From Calidifontibacillus oryziterrae (GTDB lineage Bacteria; Bacillota; Bacilli; Bacillales; Bacillaceae_J), in the NCBI RefSeq assembly GCF_000331575.1, contig NZ_ANOK01000007.1:48001-112000 (forward strand): a DNA stretch of 64,000 bases, given 5' to 3'. Below the pieces are notes generated by a model that worked only from the letters and a program-made list of their open reading frames with translations, searched no databases and had not been told where the DNA came from. The position numbers were made by a program, and so were the translations under genes. Positions within the stretch are counted from its first letter, which is position 1; every line of letters begins with the position of its first letter. Shown here piece after piece: positions 16,647 to 24,912 of the stretch.

Positions 16647-18560
16647 ATGAGAGTGATTATAACGTTTATCATCTTATTTTGTTGCTTCCTTTCTATTTCT
16701 GTATACGCAGATTATGAGGTGCCTGAAAAGCTTGTCGTTGGTTATAATAGTGAGTTACCGCCTTTTTCGTATCAAGATCAAACACGTCAACCAGTTGGTT
16801 TCACAATTGATTTAATGAATGAAATTGCAGCCAATCATGGAATCGAAATCATATATGAGCCTGTTAAAGAAAGAGAACTCATTAATAAGCTGGAAAGAGG
16901 AGAAATTGATGTTATTTTAGGAGTTAAATACAACTCGACTCTAGCGGAAATAGTGGATTTTACGGAGTCTGTTTTTACATTATCAGATTCCTTATTTGTA
17001 TTTGAAAATGATAATTCAATTTACAGCTTAACTGATCTAAATAAATCAGTCGTTGCGTTAAGTGTTAGTTCGTCTATGGATACACTTGACCATATAAGGG
17101 ATGTAAAAGTAAACGTAGCAGGAAGTCAGCCTAATGCGTTACAAATGTTTCTTAGCGGAAGAAGTGATGCTTACATTGGTAATCCTTGGACGACGGAATT
17201 TCTTTTGGGGGAACAGGATCAAATGGATAATATCGAGGAAAGAGTTGCGGCAATTCAATCGTATGAACTTTCCTTTGCGGTTTCTAAAGGACAAATAGGA
17301 CTAACTTCTCTTATAAATTTAGAGTTAGCAAAATTAAAAGCAGATAAAACATTTCAACAAATACATAATAAGTGGTTTCAACGCTATAAAGCTGATGATT
17401 CGTGGTTGAAGAAGCTAGCAATATTTTTGGCGATTACTGTCAATATTGCCTTACTAGTTATCTTTATCGTTTTTTTACTGAATCAACGCTTGAAAAAAGA
17501 AGTTGCCAAGAAGACGACAGCATTAACTCGAAGCTTTTTATTTCAGGAGCAAGTGTTAAATTCAGTTGATACTGGTATCATTTCCTTCCATAAAACTGGG
17601 AAAATAAGATTAATGAATGAAGAAGCGTGTAATCTATTACAGGGCGACTTTATTAATCGAAATATGGAAGATGTCACGCTTCTATGTGAAATTTGGAGAA
17701 GGGTTCAAGGGGATCCTTTACAAAAGAAATTTGTGGGAGAAAGTAAGCTCGAAGCAAATAATAGTACTGAAAGAATGATACATTACGAGGTTGTTCCTTT
17801 GAAAAATGAGGACTCCCGTTCAGTTGGGTGGATTGTTACATTAGTTGATATAACGGAGCAAAAATTATTGCAGCAAAAATTAATGGTTCAAGAAAAACTA
17901 AAGGCTCTTGGACAACTCACAGCAGGAATAGCGCATGAATTAAGGAATCCATTAACGTCAATGAAGCTTTTTATTGAGTTATTACCAACTAAGGTACATG
18001 ATTCTCGTTTTCGCGAAGAGCTTATTAAGCATGTTCCAACTGAAATTAACAGGTTAAATCACTTGGTAGAAGATTTATTGGATTATACAAGGCGTAAAGA
18101 ACCTGTAACAGAATGGATTCCACTCAAAGAGTTTTTAGAATCGCTCCTTTACTCCTTTAAAATTAATGTTAAATCTAAGAATATTGCCTTCAAGTTATTA
18201 GTAGATGAAGGTATAGAGTGGCATGGGGATAGACAGCGGATTAAACAAGTGTTTATAAACCTGTTAATGAATGCGATCGAAGCAGTTCAACATACTGAGG
18301 AAAAGGTAATTACGATTGCGACAAAAATAGATGAAGAGTATTTCTACATAAAAGTCACCGATACTGGAGAAGGGATTTCCGAGGAAGACCAAAAGAATTT
18401 ATTTCAGCCCTTTTTCACCACAAAGGGAAGTGGAGTGGGTTTAGGGTTATATACAAGCTATAATATTGTTCTTGACCACCACGGTGACATTGAGGTTCAT
18501 TCTGAAAAGGGTGTAGGAAGTACATTTACGATAAAATTTAGAAAGGAGGATGTTCGATGA
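16647..18560 (+). CDS. Sensor histidine kinase with periplasmic solute-binding (SBP_bac_3) domain
   Basis: A 637-residue membrane kinase. Residues 1-22 are a signal peptide, about 29-245 an extracellular type-3 solute-binding domain (VVGYNSELPPFSYQ...), and 256-280 a membrane segment. A PAS-like domain spans about 295-400. The HisKA domain carries H430 (GIAHELRNPLTS), and the ATPase domain has the N box NLLMNAIEAV, DTGEGIS and GVGLGLYTSYNIV. It probably senses the ligand directly in its outer domain and phosphorylates the adjacent sigma-54 activator. ATG 16647 follows GGAGGGAGG. It overlaps the regulator gene by four bases. Confidence 0.92.
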   Translation: MRVIITFIILFCCFLSISVYADYEVPEKLVVGYNSELPPFSYQDQTRQPVGFTIDLMNEIAANHGIEIIYEPVKERELINKLERGEIDVILGVKYNSTLAEIVDFTESVFTLSDSLFVFENDNSIYSLTDLNKSVVALSVSSSMDTLDHIRDVKVNVAGSQPNALQMFLSGRSDAYIGNPWTTEFLLGEQDQMDNIEERVAAIQSYELSFAVSKGQIGLTSLINLELAKLKADKTFQQIHNKWFQRYKADDSWLKKLAIFLAITVNIALLVIFIVFLLNQRLKKEVAKKTTALTRSFLFQEQVLNSVDTGIISFHKTGKIRLMNEEACNLLQGDFINRNMEDVTLLCEIWRRVQGDPLQKKFVGESKLEANNSTERMIHYEVVPLKNEDSRSVGWIVTLVDITEQKLLQQKLMVQEKLKALGQLTAGIAHELRNPLTSMKLFIELLPTKVHDSRFREELIKHVPTEINRLNHLVEDLLDYTRRKEPVTEWIPLKEFLESLLYSFKINVKSKNIAFKLLVDEGIEWHGDRQRIKQVFINLLMNAIEAVQHTEEKVITIATKIDEEYFYIKVTDTGEGISEEDQKNLFQPFFTTKGSGVGLGLYTSYNIVLDHHGDIEVHSEKGVGSTFTIKFRKEDVR

Positions 18561-19927
18561 GAAAAATAGTAGTAATTGATGATGAGCAGGCGATTTGTAC
18601 ATCATTAATGTTTGCACTTGAGGACGAGTATCAGGTTACAGCCATTACCGAACCAAGGATTGGTATAGAAAAGGTTGAAGATATACAACCTGATGTTGTT
18701 TTATTAGACATGAGAATTAAAGATGTAGATGGCTTGTCCCTTATTGAGCCGATTCTTTCCGTTCAGCCTAATGCAATTATTATTGTGATGACAGCTTATG
18801 GGACAATAGAGACTTCTGTAGAGGCATTAAAACGAGGGGCATTCCACTATTTAACAAAGCCAATCAATATTGATGAATTGAAAATTTTAATTCGAAAAGG
18901 ACTGGACTACCATTGTTTAAATGAAAAAGTGGAAAAATTAGAGGCGATTATTCACCCGAAGGATAGCTATGCTGGAATGATTGGGAAATCACCTATGATG
19001 AAACAATTATTTTCTTTAATTGAACGGATAAAAAACATTCCTTCACATGTACTTATCACTGGTGAGAGCGGAACAGGAAAAGAGCTTGTGGCACGGGCTT
19101 TGCATTATGAAGGTTTACGGAGCTCTTATCCATATAGTGTATTAAACTGTGCAGCAATTCCTGAAAGCTTATTAGAAAGTGAATTGTTTGGCCATGAAAA
19201 AGGGTCTTTTACAGGAGCGATTACAGCTAAGGAAGGGATTTTTGAAAGAACGGATAAAGGCACTTTGTTTCTTGATGAGATTGGTGAAATGTCACTCAAT
19301 TTGCAGGTAAAGCTATTACGTGTAATTCAGGAAGGTGAAATTACACCGGTTGGGTCCGGAAAAGTAAAAAAGGTAGATGTACGTATTATCGCTGCAACTA
19401 ACCGTGATTTATTCGAAGAAGTCAAAAATGGAAAATTCCGAGAGGACTTGTTTTATAGATTAAATGTTATCCCAATTCAGCTTCAGCCGTTAAGAAGTAG
19501 AATGGAGGATGTACCACTGCTAGTCGAACACTTTATTAGTCTTTATTCCAAAAAGCTAAATCGATCAGCATTAGAATTAAGTCACCAAGCAAAAAAATGG
19601 CTTTTTAGCTATGAGTATCCTGGGAATATCCGTGAATTGTCAAATATTATTGAATATGCTGTAGCTTTATCTGATGATGATGTCATACAATTGGAAGACC
19701 TCCCTTTGAGTCAGGTAAAACAATTAACCAGTAGTTCGATGGAGTTAGGGTCGGATATGATTGTAATTAGGCCAGGAATTTCATTAGCAGAAGCTGAAAA
19801 GGAAATCATCCTTCATACATTAAAACAAAATGAGAACCACCGTAAAAATACCGCTGATATTTTGGGCATCAGTGAAAGAACATTACGGGAAAAATTAAAA
19901 CAGTATAGTGTGGCATCGTTACTATGA
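18557..19927 (+). CDS. NtrC-type sigma-54-dependent response regulator
   Basis: A 456-residue activator. The receiver domain contains D51 (VVLLDMRIKD) and the switch residues T and K (MTAYG, LTKP). The AAA+ domain has Walker A GESGTGKE, the sigma-54-contact loop GSFTGA, Walker B GTLFLDEIGEM and the arginine-finger region RKDLFYRL-like EDLFYRLNV. A Fis-type helix-turn-helix ends the protein (NTADILGISERTLREKLKQY). It therefore should open promoters bound by sigma-54 RNA polymerase; the only such promoter seen here is at 12926, before the TRAP operon. It is coupled by ATGA overlaps to the kinase upstream and the TAXI protein downstream. Confidence 0.93.
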   Translation: MRKIVVIDDEQAICTSLMFALEDEYQVTAITEPRIGIEKVEDIQPDVVLLDMRIKDVDGLSLIEPILSVQPNAIIIVMTAYGTIETSVEALKRGAFHYLTKPINIDELKILIRKGLDYHCLNEKVEKLEAIIHPKDSYAGMIGKSPMMKQLFSLIERIKNIPSHVLITGESGTGKELVARALHYEGLRSSYPYSVLNCAAIPESLLESELFGHEKGSFTGAITAKEGIFERTDKGTLFLDEIGEMSLNLQVKLLRVIQEGEITPVGSGKVKKVDVRIIAATNRDLFEEVKNGKFREDLFYRLNVIPIQLQPLRSRMEDVPLLVEHFISLYSKKLNRSALELSHQAKKWLFSYEYPGNIRELSNIIEYAVALSDDDVIQLEDLPLSQVKQLTSSSMELGSDMIVIRPGISLAEAEKEIILHTLKQNENHRKNTADILGISERTLREKLKQYSVASLL

Positions 19928-20898
19928 ATTGGAAAATGATAAAAAAGCAATTTATTGTCGTATTATGTATCCTATTTTTAATAACGGGTTGTGGTTCTCA
20001 ATTCGATCAACCCAAATATTTTAATAACATAGATGATAATAAGCATGCAACGATAGCAACAGGTGGGAAATACGGTCCATACTTTATGATTGGTAGTGCG
20101 TTAGCAGAAATCTATTCACTTGAAAGAAATATGAATGCTTCTGTGCAAACAACAGGTGGTTCAGTTGATAATATTCTATTATTAAACGATGGAAAAGCTG
20201 AAATAGCATTTGTGATGTCAGATGTGGCACTTGCTGCTTATGAAGGACAAGGAAATTTCTCAAAAAAATATAAAGATTTGCGGGTTATGGCGGGATTGTA
20301 CACAAATTATGTGCAAATTGTAACCTTGCAAAGAAGTAATATTCATTCAGTTCATGATCTTGTTGGGAAAAGAGTTGGAGTGGGAGCGCCGAATAGTGGG
20401 GTTGAGGTAAATGCCAGAATGATTTTAAAAGGATACGGTCTAGGTGATGCTGATTATGAACCGTATATGCTATCTTATCACGAATCAATGGAAAAGCTGA
20501 AACAAGGTGAAATTGACGCGGCTTTTGTTACGTCAGGGTTACCAAATTCTCCAGTAGTAGAACTCTCTAAAGAAGAACAATTAACAATTGTACCTATTTA
20601 TTTCACTGAAATGAATATGAAAGAGTTGTCCTCATACTTTATCGAAACAGATATTCCAGCGGATACCTATGGAAATAAAGAGCCCGTTCGAACAATTGGA
20701 ATCCAAAATCTATTACTTGCGCGCAAGGATCTTCCGGAAGTATATGTATTTGATTTAATTTCGACATTGTATGACAACATTGAAAAGCTGCAGTCTGCAC
20801 ACGAAGCAATGCTTCAAGTTTCTCCTTTAGATCCAGCCCCTAATTTGTCTATACCGTTACATGATGGTGCTAAACGATACTATGAAACTAAGAAGTAA
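19924..20898 (+). CDS. Second TAXI family solute-binding lipoprotein
   Basis: A 324-residue lipoprotein (C23 in LITGCGSQ) clearly related to the protein at 12988: ATIATGGKYGPYFMIGSALAEIY, QTTGGSVDNILLLNDGKAEIAFVMSDVALA, KRVGVGAPNSGVEVNARMILKGYG and a final PLHDGAKRYYE. It overlaps the regulator gene by four bases and so belongs to the kinase-regulator unit rather than to the permease unit. It may present the ligand to the sensor kinase, or feed the same permease with another ligand. A duplication within the locus is the simplest origin. Confidence 0.9.
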   Translation: MNWKMIKKQFIVVLCILFLITGCGSQFDQPKYFNNIDDNKHATIATGGKYGPYFMIGSALAEIYSLERNMNASVQTTGGSVDNILLLNDGKAEIAFVMSDVALAAYEGQGNFSKKYKDLRVMAGLYTNYVQIVTLQRSNIHSVHDLVGKRVGVGAPNSGVEVNARMILKGYGLGDADYEPYMLSYHESMEKLKQGEIDAAFVTSGLPNSPVVELSKEEQLTIVPIYFTEMNMKELSSYFIETDIPADTYGNKEPVRTIGIQNLLLARKDLPEVYVFDLISTLYDNIEKLQSAHEAMLQVSPLDPAPNLSIPLHDGAKRYYETKK

Positions 20899-21033
20899 TG
20901 CGTTGAAGCAACTATTAAATACGACAAAAATTTTCAATTTTCGTACAAATTTTTCTTTAATATTTATGGAAAAATTGGTATATTTAGAGGGAATTGGCTA
21001 TTGAACTATTCAATTTACTTGGGGGGAATGGGG

Positions 21034-21867
21034 ATGGAAACAAAAGGAATTCATCATAAGCTTGAGTACTTAATAAATATGGCAGCTGTTATAAAGGATG
21101 CAATCCCTGTTGAATCAATGATTGCAGTTACAGATACTGAGAAATATTTATTATATATTCCCGGAGAAGAATTAAATCTCGGTGATATTGTGGGAATGCC
21201 TATTCCGGAAGGGGATGCGATTTCTCTTTCTCTTAAGACGAAAAAAACAGAAATGGTGACAGTTCCCCGTGAGGTTTATGGTATACCATTTAAAGCAAAG
21301 GCTTCATTGATAAAAGATGAAAATGGTGAGATAATCGGGGCATTTGGGTTCGGTGTAAGTTTGGATCATCAAGACAAGTTAAGTAATATGGCCCAACAAT
21401 TTGCCTCGACGACTGAACAAATTTCAGCTTCAACAGAGGAGCTATCGGCATCTGCACAGGATTTAGCACAATTTATGGAAAGCTTAATGACAGCTCAACA
21501 AGATATGAATGAGCAGGTGAAAAAAACCGAAAATATATTAGGCTTCATTAATTCAATTGCTAGCAGTTCAAGAATTTTAGGTTTAAACGCAGGCATCGAA
21601 GCGGCTAGATCCGGAGAACATGGCAGGGGTTTTAGTGTAGTTGCTAAAGAGATTACAAAATTAGCGGACAGTAGTGCAAAATCTGTAGATGAAATCCGTG
21701 AATTGCTTGTACAATTAAAAGAAAAAGTTGATTATATAGCTGAAACAGTAAGTAAAACAGCCGAGATTGCTCAGCAACAATCAGCCTCAACTGAAGAAAT
21801 ATCTTCAGCGATTAATCACCTAGCTACATCTGCAGAGGATATTGAAGAATTGGCATCAATTATATAA
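21034..21867 (+). CDS. Soluble methyl-accepting chemotaxis-type protein
   Basis: A 277-residue chemoreceptor without membrane segments. Residues about 1-115 form a compact PAS/Cache-like sensor (MIAVTDTEKYLLYIPGEELNLGDIVG; GEIIGAFGFGVSLDHQ). The rest is a short coiled-coil signalling domain with the CheA/CheW contact hairpin ILGLNAGIEAARSGEHGRGFSVVAKEITKLADSS. It probably joins the chemoreceptor array in the cytoplasm and senses an internal signal. The frame is open from TTG 21001, but GGGGGG at 21021-21026 fits ATG 21034. Its short helices differ from those of the large receptor at 42069. Confidence 0.88.
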   Translation: METKGIHHKLEYLINMAAVIKDAIPVESMIAVTDTEKYLLYIPGEELNLGDIVGMPIPEGDAISLSLKTKKTEMVTVPREVYGIPFKAKASLIKDENGEIIGAFGFGVSLDHQDKLSNMAQQFASTTEQISASTEELSASAQDLAQFMESLMTAQQDMNEQVKKTENILGFINSIASSSRILGLNAGIEAARSGEHGRGFSVVAKEITKLADSSAKSVDEIRELLVQLKEKVDYIAETVSKTAEIAQQQSASTEEISSAINHLATSAEDIEELASII

Positions 21868-21878
21868 TATATATGTAA

Positions 21879-21915
21879 AGCGAGGATTCTTAAGGACTCT
21901 CGCTTTTTATTTTTT
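21879..21915 (+). terminator. Terminator after the soluble chemoreceptor
   Basis: AGCGAG (21879-21884) pairs with CTCGCT (21899-21904), followed by a T-rich run. Confidence 0.82.
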
Positions 21916-21988
21916 ATGATTTTGATTTAACTTTAATATTTAAAGGGATATGATAAAATTTAACTAGCTTTGTTAGGAGGTTGGTACG

Positions 21989-23083
21989 ATGTACTGGGAA
22001 TGGCCAGTTTTTTTTACATATGAGCATTTATACGATATTGGGATATCAATAGGAATTTTGCTCGTATTTTTATTGCTACGGAAAATCTTTTCGAAATATG
22101 TATTTAACTTACTTTTAAAGGTAAGTAAAAAAGCACCAAGCGAATTTTTTTCATACGTATTTTTATCATTTGAGAAGCCATTACAGTGGTTGTTTATCAT
22201 TATCGGGATAAATATTGCTGCACGTTATTTTCCGTATTTTGATCATAGGAATCTATTGTTTATAAATATTGTGAAAGCATCGTTTATTTTCTTAATTAGT
22301 TGGGGATTGTTTAATCTTTCCTCAGCATCATCACTCGTTTTTAAAAGAATCAATGAAAAATCCAACATTGAAATTGATAAAATCCTAATCCCATTTTTAT
22401 CAAAAACGGTACGATTTATTATTATTGCGATTAGCTTTAGTGTAATTATACAAGTATTTGGGTATGAAATTAGCGGCTTAGTTGCCGGCTTAGGGTTAGG
22501 TGGTCTGGCGTTTTCCTTGGCAGCAAAGGATGCACTTGCGAACCTTTTTGGTGGGGTCGTTATCATTACCGAAAAGCCGTTCTCGATTGGCGATTGGATT
22601 AAAACGCCAAGTGTTGAAGGTACGGTTGAGGATATTACATTCCGAAGTACGAAGGTGCGTACTTTTGCGCAAGCGCTTGTTACCGTTCCTAATGCAACGC
22701 TTGCCAATGAATCGATAACAAATTGGAGTGAAATGGGGAAGCGCCAAATTACATTTAACTTAAGTGTCACCCATGATACATCTAAAGAGCAAATGGGAAA
22801 AATTGTTTCGGAAATTAGGTCATTATTAGAAAACCATCCAGCTATTCATCCTGAAACGATCTTTGTTACATTTGATCAGTACATGGAAAATGGGTTAGGA
22901 ATATTTTTATATTTCTTTACTAAAACAACAGATTGGGGCGAATTTCTTAAGGTTAAAGAAGAGATTAACTTTAAAATTATGGAAATTCTTGAAAATGAAG
23001 ACGTACTGTTTGCAGTCCAAAGCAGAAGGGTATATGTTGACAAGCAAACAAGGATTGATTCAATTTTGAAACAAGAAGGATAA
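21989..23083 (+). CDS. MscS family mechanosensitive channel (YhdY/YkuT-like)
   Basis: A 364-residue membrane protein with about four to five N-terminal segments and a pore helix rich in glycine and alanine (SGLVAGLGLGGLAFSLAAKDALANLFGG). The beta domain follows (PFSIGDWIKTPSVEGTVEDITFRSTKVRTFAQALVTVPNATLANESITNWS) and then an alpha/beta C-terminal domain. Such channels release solutes on osmotic downshock, complementing the three osmolyte importers in this window. ATG 21989 follows TTAGGAGGTTGG. It is monocistronic and ends at a strong hairpin. Confidence 0.9.
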   Translation: MYWEWPVFFTYEHLYDIGISIGILLVFLLLRKIFSKYVFNLLLKVSKKAPSEFFSYVFLSFEKPLQWLFIIIGINIAARYFPYFDHRNLLFINIVKASFIFLISWGLFNLSSASSLVFKRINEKSNIEIDKILIPFLSKTVRFIIIAISFSVIIQVFGYEISGLVAGLGLGGLAFSLAAKDALANLFGGVVIITEKPFSIGDWIKTPSVEGTVEDITFRSTKVRTFAQALVTVPNATLANESITNWSEMGKRQITFNLSVTHDTSKEQMGKIVSEIRSLLENHPAIHPETIFVTFDQYMENGLGIFLYFFTKTTDWGEFLKVKEEINFKIMEILENEDVLFAVQSRRVYVDKQTRIDSILKQEG

Positions 23084-23102
23084 CATATTATTTAGCAACA
23101 GG

Positions 23103-23139
23103 AAAGCCGGGGCAGTCTAGTATACTGATTCCGGCTTTT
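23103..23139 (+). terminator. Terminator after the MscS gene
   Basis: AAAGCCGG (23103-23110) pairs with CCGGCTTT (23131-23138), followed by a short T-stretch. Confidence 0.7.
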
Positions 23140-23148
23140 GAACCTTAT

Positions 23149-23360
23149 TGTTTAGGAAATTATAAAATTTGATCCTGTGGATCAATACTATAGCACAGAG
23201 AGTAGTCCTCCAGCGCAAGCGCCCAGCGACTAGTAAACTTCGCTCATCTCTTTTGCGATAAGTCAACATCGACTCGTCCCTCGACGTGTTTTGTTTATCT
23301 CAGTCGATGCGCTCTTATTTTTACGTCGCTAATCAGGGTGCCTATAGCTTTTGTTCTTTT
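23149..23360. repeat. Dispersed ~210-bp repeat, copy 1
   Basis: Almost the same sequence recurs at 37606-37820, same orientation. The middle (about 23250-23315) appears identical in both, including an inverted repeat CATCGACT (23267-23274) / AGTCGATG (23302-23309). Both copies follow the terminator of a plus-strand gene. Both run into the 3' end of a minus-strand gene, giving it its last codons and stop. Neither contains a credible gene, so it looks like a small non-coding dispersed element. Confidence 0.85.
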
Positions 23361-23937
23361 TGATTCTTTTTCCCCATGGTTTAAAAATAGAAATAGCTGA
23401 TAAGAACGTTAAGATTGCTAACGAGATGACGAGTTCGATCATTAGTACTTGCCAATCATACATATAAGCAGGGTTTTGTATCGGATCATCCATTGCCGAT
23501 AATGTACTGTTTTCAATCCCAATTCTCACAAACGTACTTCCAAATAAAATCGCGCCAATATTTCCAATCCATTTAGTGATGATCCAATAATAGTTTGTCA
23601 GCCCACCCCAGTTTGTTCTTACGGAAAGCCATACCCCTGTAAGTAGTGAAGCAAACGCTCCAGGGATTATTAGAAACCAATCAAAGTAATGAATAAAATG
23701 ATGAGCGGCATATATTAACTCTCTATTCGCATTAAATGTTGTTAAAATGGCAAGAAGTAAAGCGCCCAATACACCACTTAGGTAAATTATCGCAGCGCCA
23801 ATATGGATAAATAGCCACCACCGTTTTTGTCTTACATTTAGTTTTGTTTTAGGGATTTTTGCAAGCAAAACGAGTATAAAAATCAAGATAAAAATAACGG
23901 CTAAAAGACTACTAGTCATAATAATTGATTCCCACAT
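23329..23937 (-). CDS. Membrane protein, DUF2269-like
   Basis: A 202-residue integral membrane protein with five hydrophobic segments. WWLFIHIGAAIIYLSGVLGALLLAI and YFDWFLIIPGAFASLLTGVWLSVRTNWG are reminiscent of predicted membrane proteins of the DUF2269 group, but I am not certain of that. Several histidines lie in the membrane segments (FIHIG, AAHHFIHYFDW), a pattern seen in heme or quinone proteins, though that is only suggestive. ATG 23937 follows GGAGGG. The final codons (KKNKSYRHPD) and stop lie inside the dispersed repeat, so the native C-terminus may have been replaced. Confidence 0.65.
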   Translation of the reverse strand: MWESIIMTSSLLAVIFILIFILVLLAKIPKTKLNVRQKRWWLFIHIGAAIIYLSGVLGALLLAILTTFNANRELIYAAHHFIHYFDWFLIIPGAFASLLTGVWLSVRTNWGGLTNYYWIITKWIGNIGAILFGSTFVRIGIENSTLSAMDDPIQNPAYMYDWQVLMIELVISLAILTFLSAISIFKPWGKRIKKNKSYRHPD

Positions 23938-23968
23938 TACAAATCCCTCCTACTTTTTGTTCAAGGAA

Positions 23969-23997
23969 GCATGGGGACGGTTCTTATTGTCCCGTGC
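23969..23997. repeat. REP-like hairpin (GGGGACGGTTCTT type)
   Basis: GCATGGGGAC (23969-23978) faces GTCCCGTGC (23989-23997). The GGGGACGGTTC core is a form I recall as a recurrent small intergenic palindrome in Firmicutes; no transposase is nearby. Confidence 0.5.
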
Positions 23998-24024
23998 TAT
24001 TCAACAACTGAGACATAAAGGTTG

Positions 24025-24063
24025 TAAACTAGTTCAGTGGTAGGAAACTACTGAACTAGTTTA
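24025..24063. repeat. Perfect 14-bp inverted repeat
   Basis: TAAACTAGTTCAGT (24025-24038) is the exact reverse complement of 24050-24063, with an 11-base loop. It lies just past the stop of the minus-strand gene at 24072 and could end its transcript, although no T-run follows. Confidence 0.7.
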
Positions 24064-24071
24064 GCGTTACA

Positions 24072-24581
24072 TTATTGCACTTTTTTGCGATTTGTTCCTG
24101 TAAAGAGTAGCACTAAATAAAGGCCAACCCCTGCAAGCAAAAACACCATTAAAGAGGCAACCGCAATAAAAGCTTCTCCAGTAGCGGTACCCGTTACGAA
24201 AGCAGTATACACACTAAAAAGGATTAGTCCGATGGCAAGAGCATAAAGAACGGCACGGACTTTGTTCATTGCAAATCTTTTCCGTGTTTCCCTTGTCAGA
24301 ATGCTATAGGTTACTAACGCACCACCAACAACAATGAATATTCCTGGTCCTGAACTACTACCTAGGGGTAAGTTCATGAAAAATAACATGGTCGAAGTGA
24401 GAGCCCCGAATAATATGAGTAAAATACCAGCAATGAAACCCGCTGTTGAAATCCTTGCTGTCATAGAAGTATAAACAGCTTGCTTTGCTTTATCCTGACC
24501 AAGCTTACGCATATCCTCTACTAATCCACTTAAATCTCCTATTGATATAATAGCTTCTTTAAATGCTGCATCTTCATCCAT
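24072..24581 (-). pseudogene. Permease-prefix (PadR-associated type) membrane protein, N-terminally truncated
   Basis: The 169 residues begin MDEDAAFKEAIISIGDLSGLVEDMRKLGQDKAK, which resembles the second half of the permease-prefix / DUF1700-like helical domain. Four membrane segments follow. Full-length relatives have 40-60 more residues in front, usually ending in a stretch like the LKSRG that is still readable in frame just before this ATG. Upstream of that, the sequence dissolves into a 21-bp tandem repeat and no ribosome binding site is present. The usual PadR regulator gene is missing as well. It is probably a 5'-truncated remnant, though expression from an unusual start cannot be excluded. 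Confidence 0.6.
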
Positions 24582-24592
24582 ACCACGGGATT

Positions 24593-24715
24593 TAAGCGGG
24601 CTGAAATTAAATAAGCAGGGGAATTGTAAATAAGGAAGTTGAAATTGTAAATAAGCGGGCTGAAATTGTAAATAAGCAAGTTGAAATTGTAAATAAACAG
24701 GGAGATTGTAATTTT
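24593..24715. repeat. 21-bp tandem repeat (minisatellite), about six units
   Basis: Units follow the pattern TAAGCRRGYTGAAATTGTAAA. Three central units are complete; the outer ones have small deletions or substitutions. The array starts exactly where the reading frame of the truncated membrane protein loses its family sequence. There are no spacers, so it is not a CRISPR array. Confidence 0.85.
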
Positions 24716-24912
24716 TACTTCAAAAAAATCATATGTACATTTCGGAAAGAACGGGAAACTGACAAATTGCAAACGATGTAGGCAAAATATATTATTTATC
24801 TCTTGCATAATCGCTAGTAAGATTAGACAATTTGTGAAATACAATCAAAAAAGCAGGAATTAAGATCAGTTTTATTGAAATTTTATAAAAAATTGAAAGG
24901 AGATAGAGTATT

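Noticed and set aside
21925..21950. Possible SigB promoter before the MscS gene (ATTTAA-N14-GGGATA)
   Set aside because: Both hexamers deviate at important positions and the region is very AT-rich; the match is not better than chance.
22243..22770. 175-residue minus-strand frame inside the MscS gene
   Set aside because: It is a shadow of the conserved plus-strand MscS pore and beta domain, which has clear family motifs; no ribosome binding site.
24593..24715. CRISPR-like tandem units
   Set aside because: Units are directly adjacent without spacers and there are no cas genes.
24539..24844. 101-residue minus-strand frame with repeated IYNFN
   Set aside because: It is only the translation of the 21-bp minisatellite plus an out-of-frame part of the truncated membrane protein gene.
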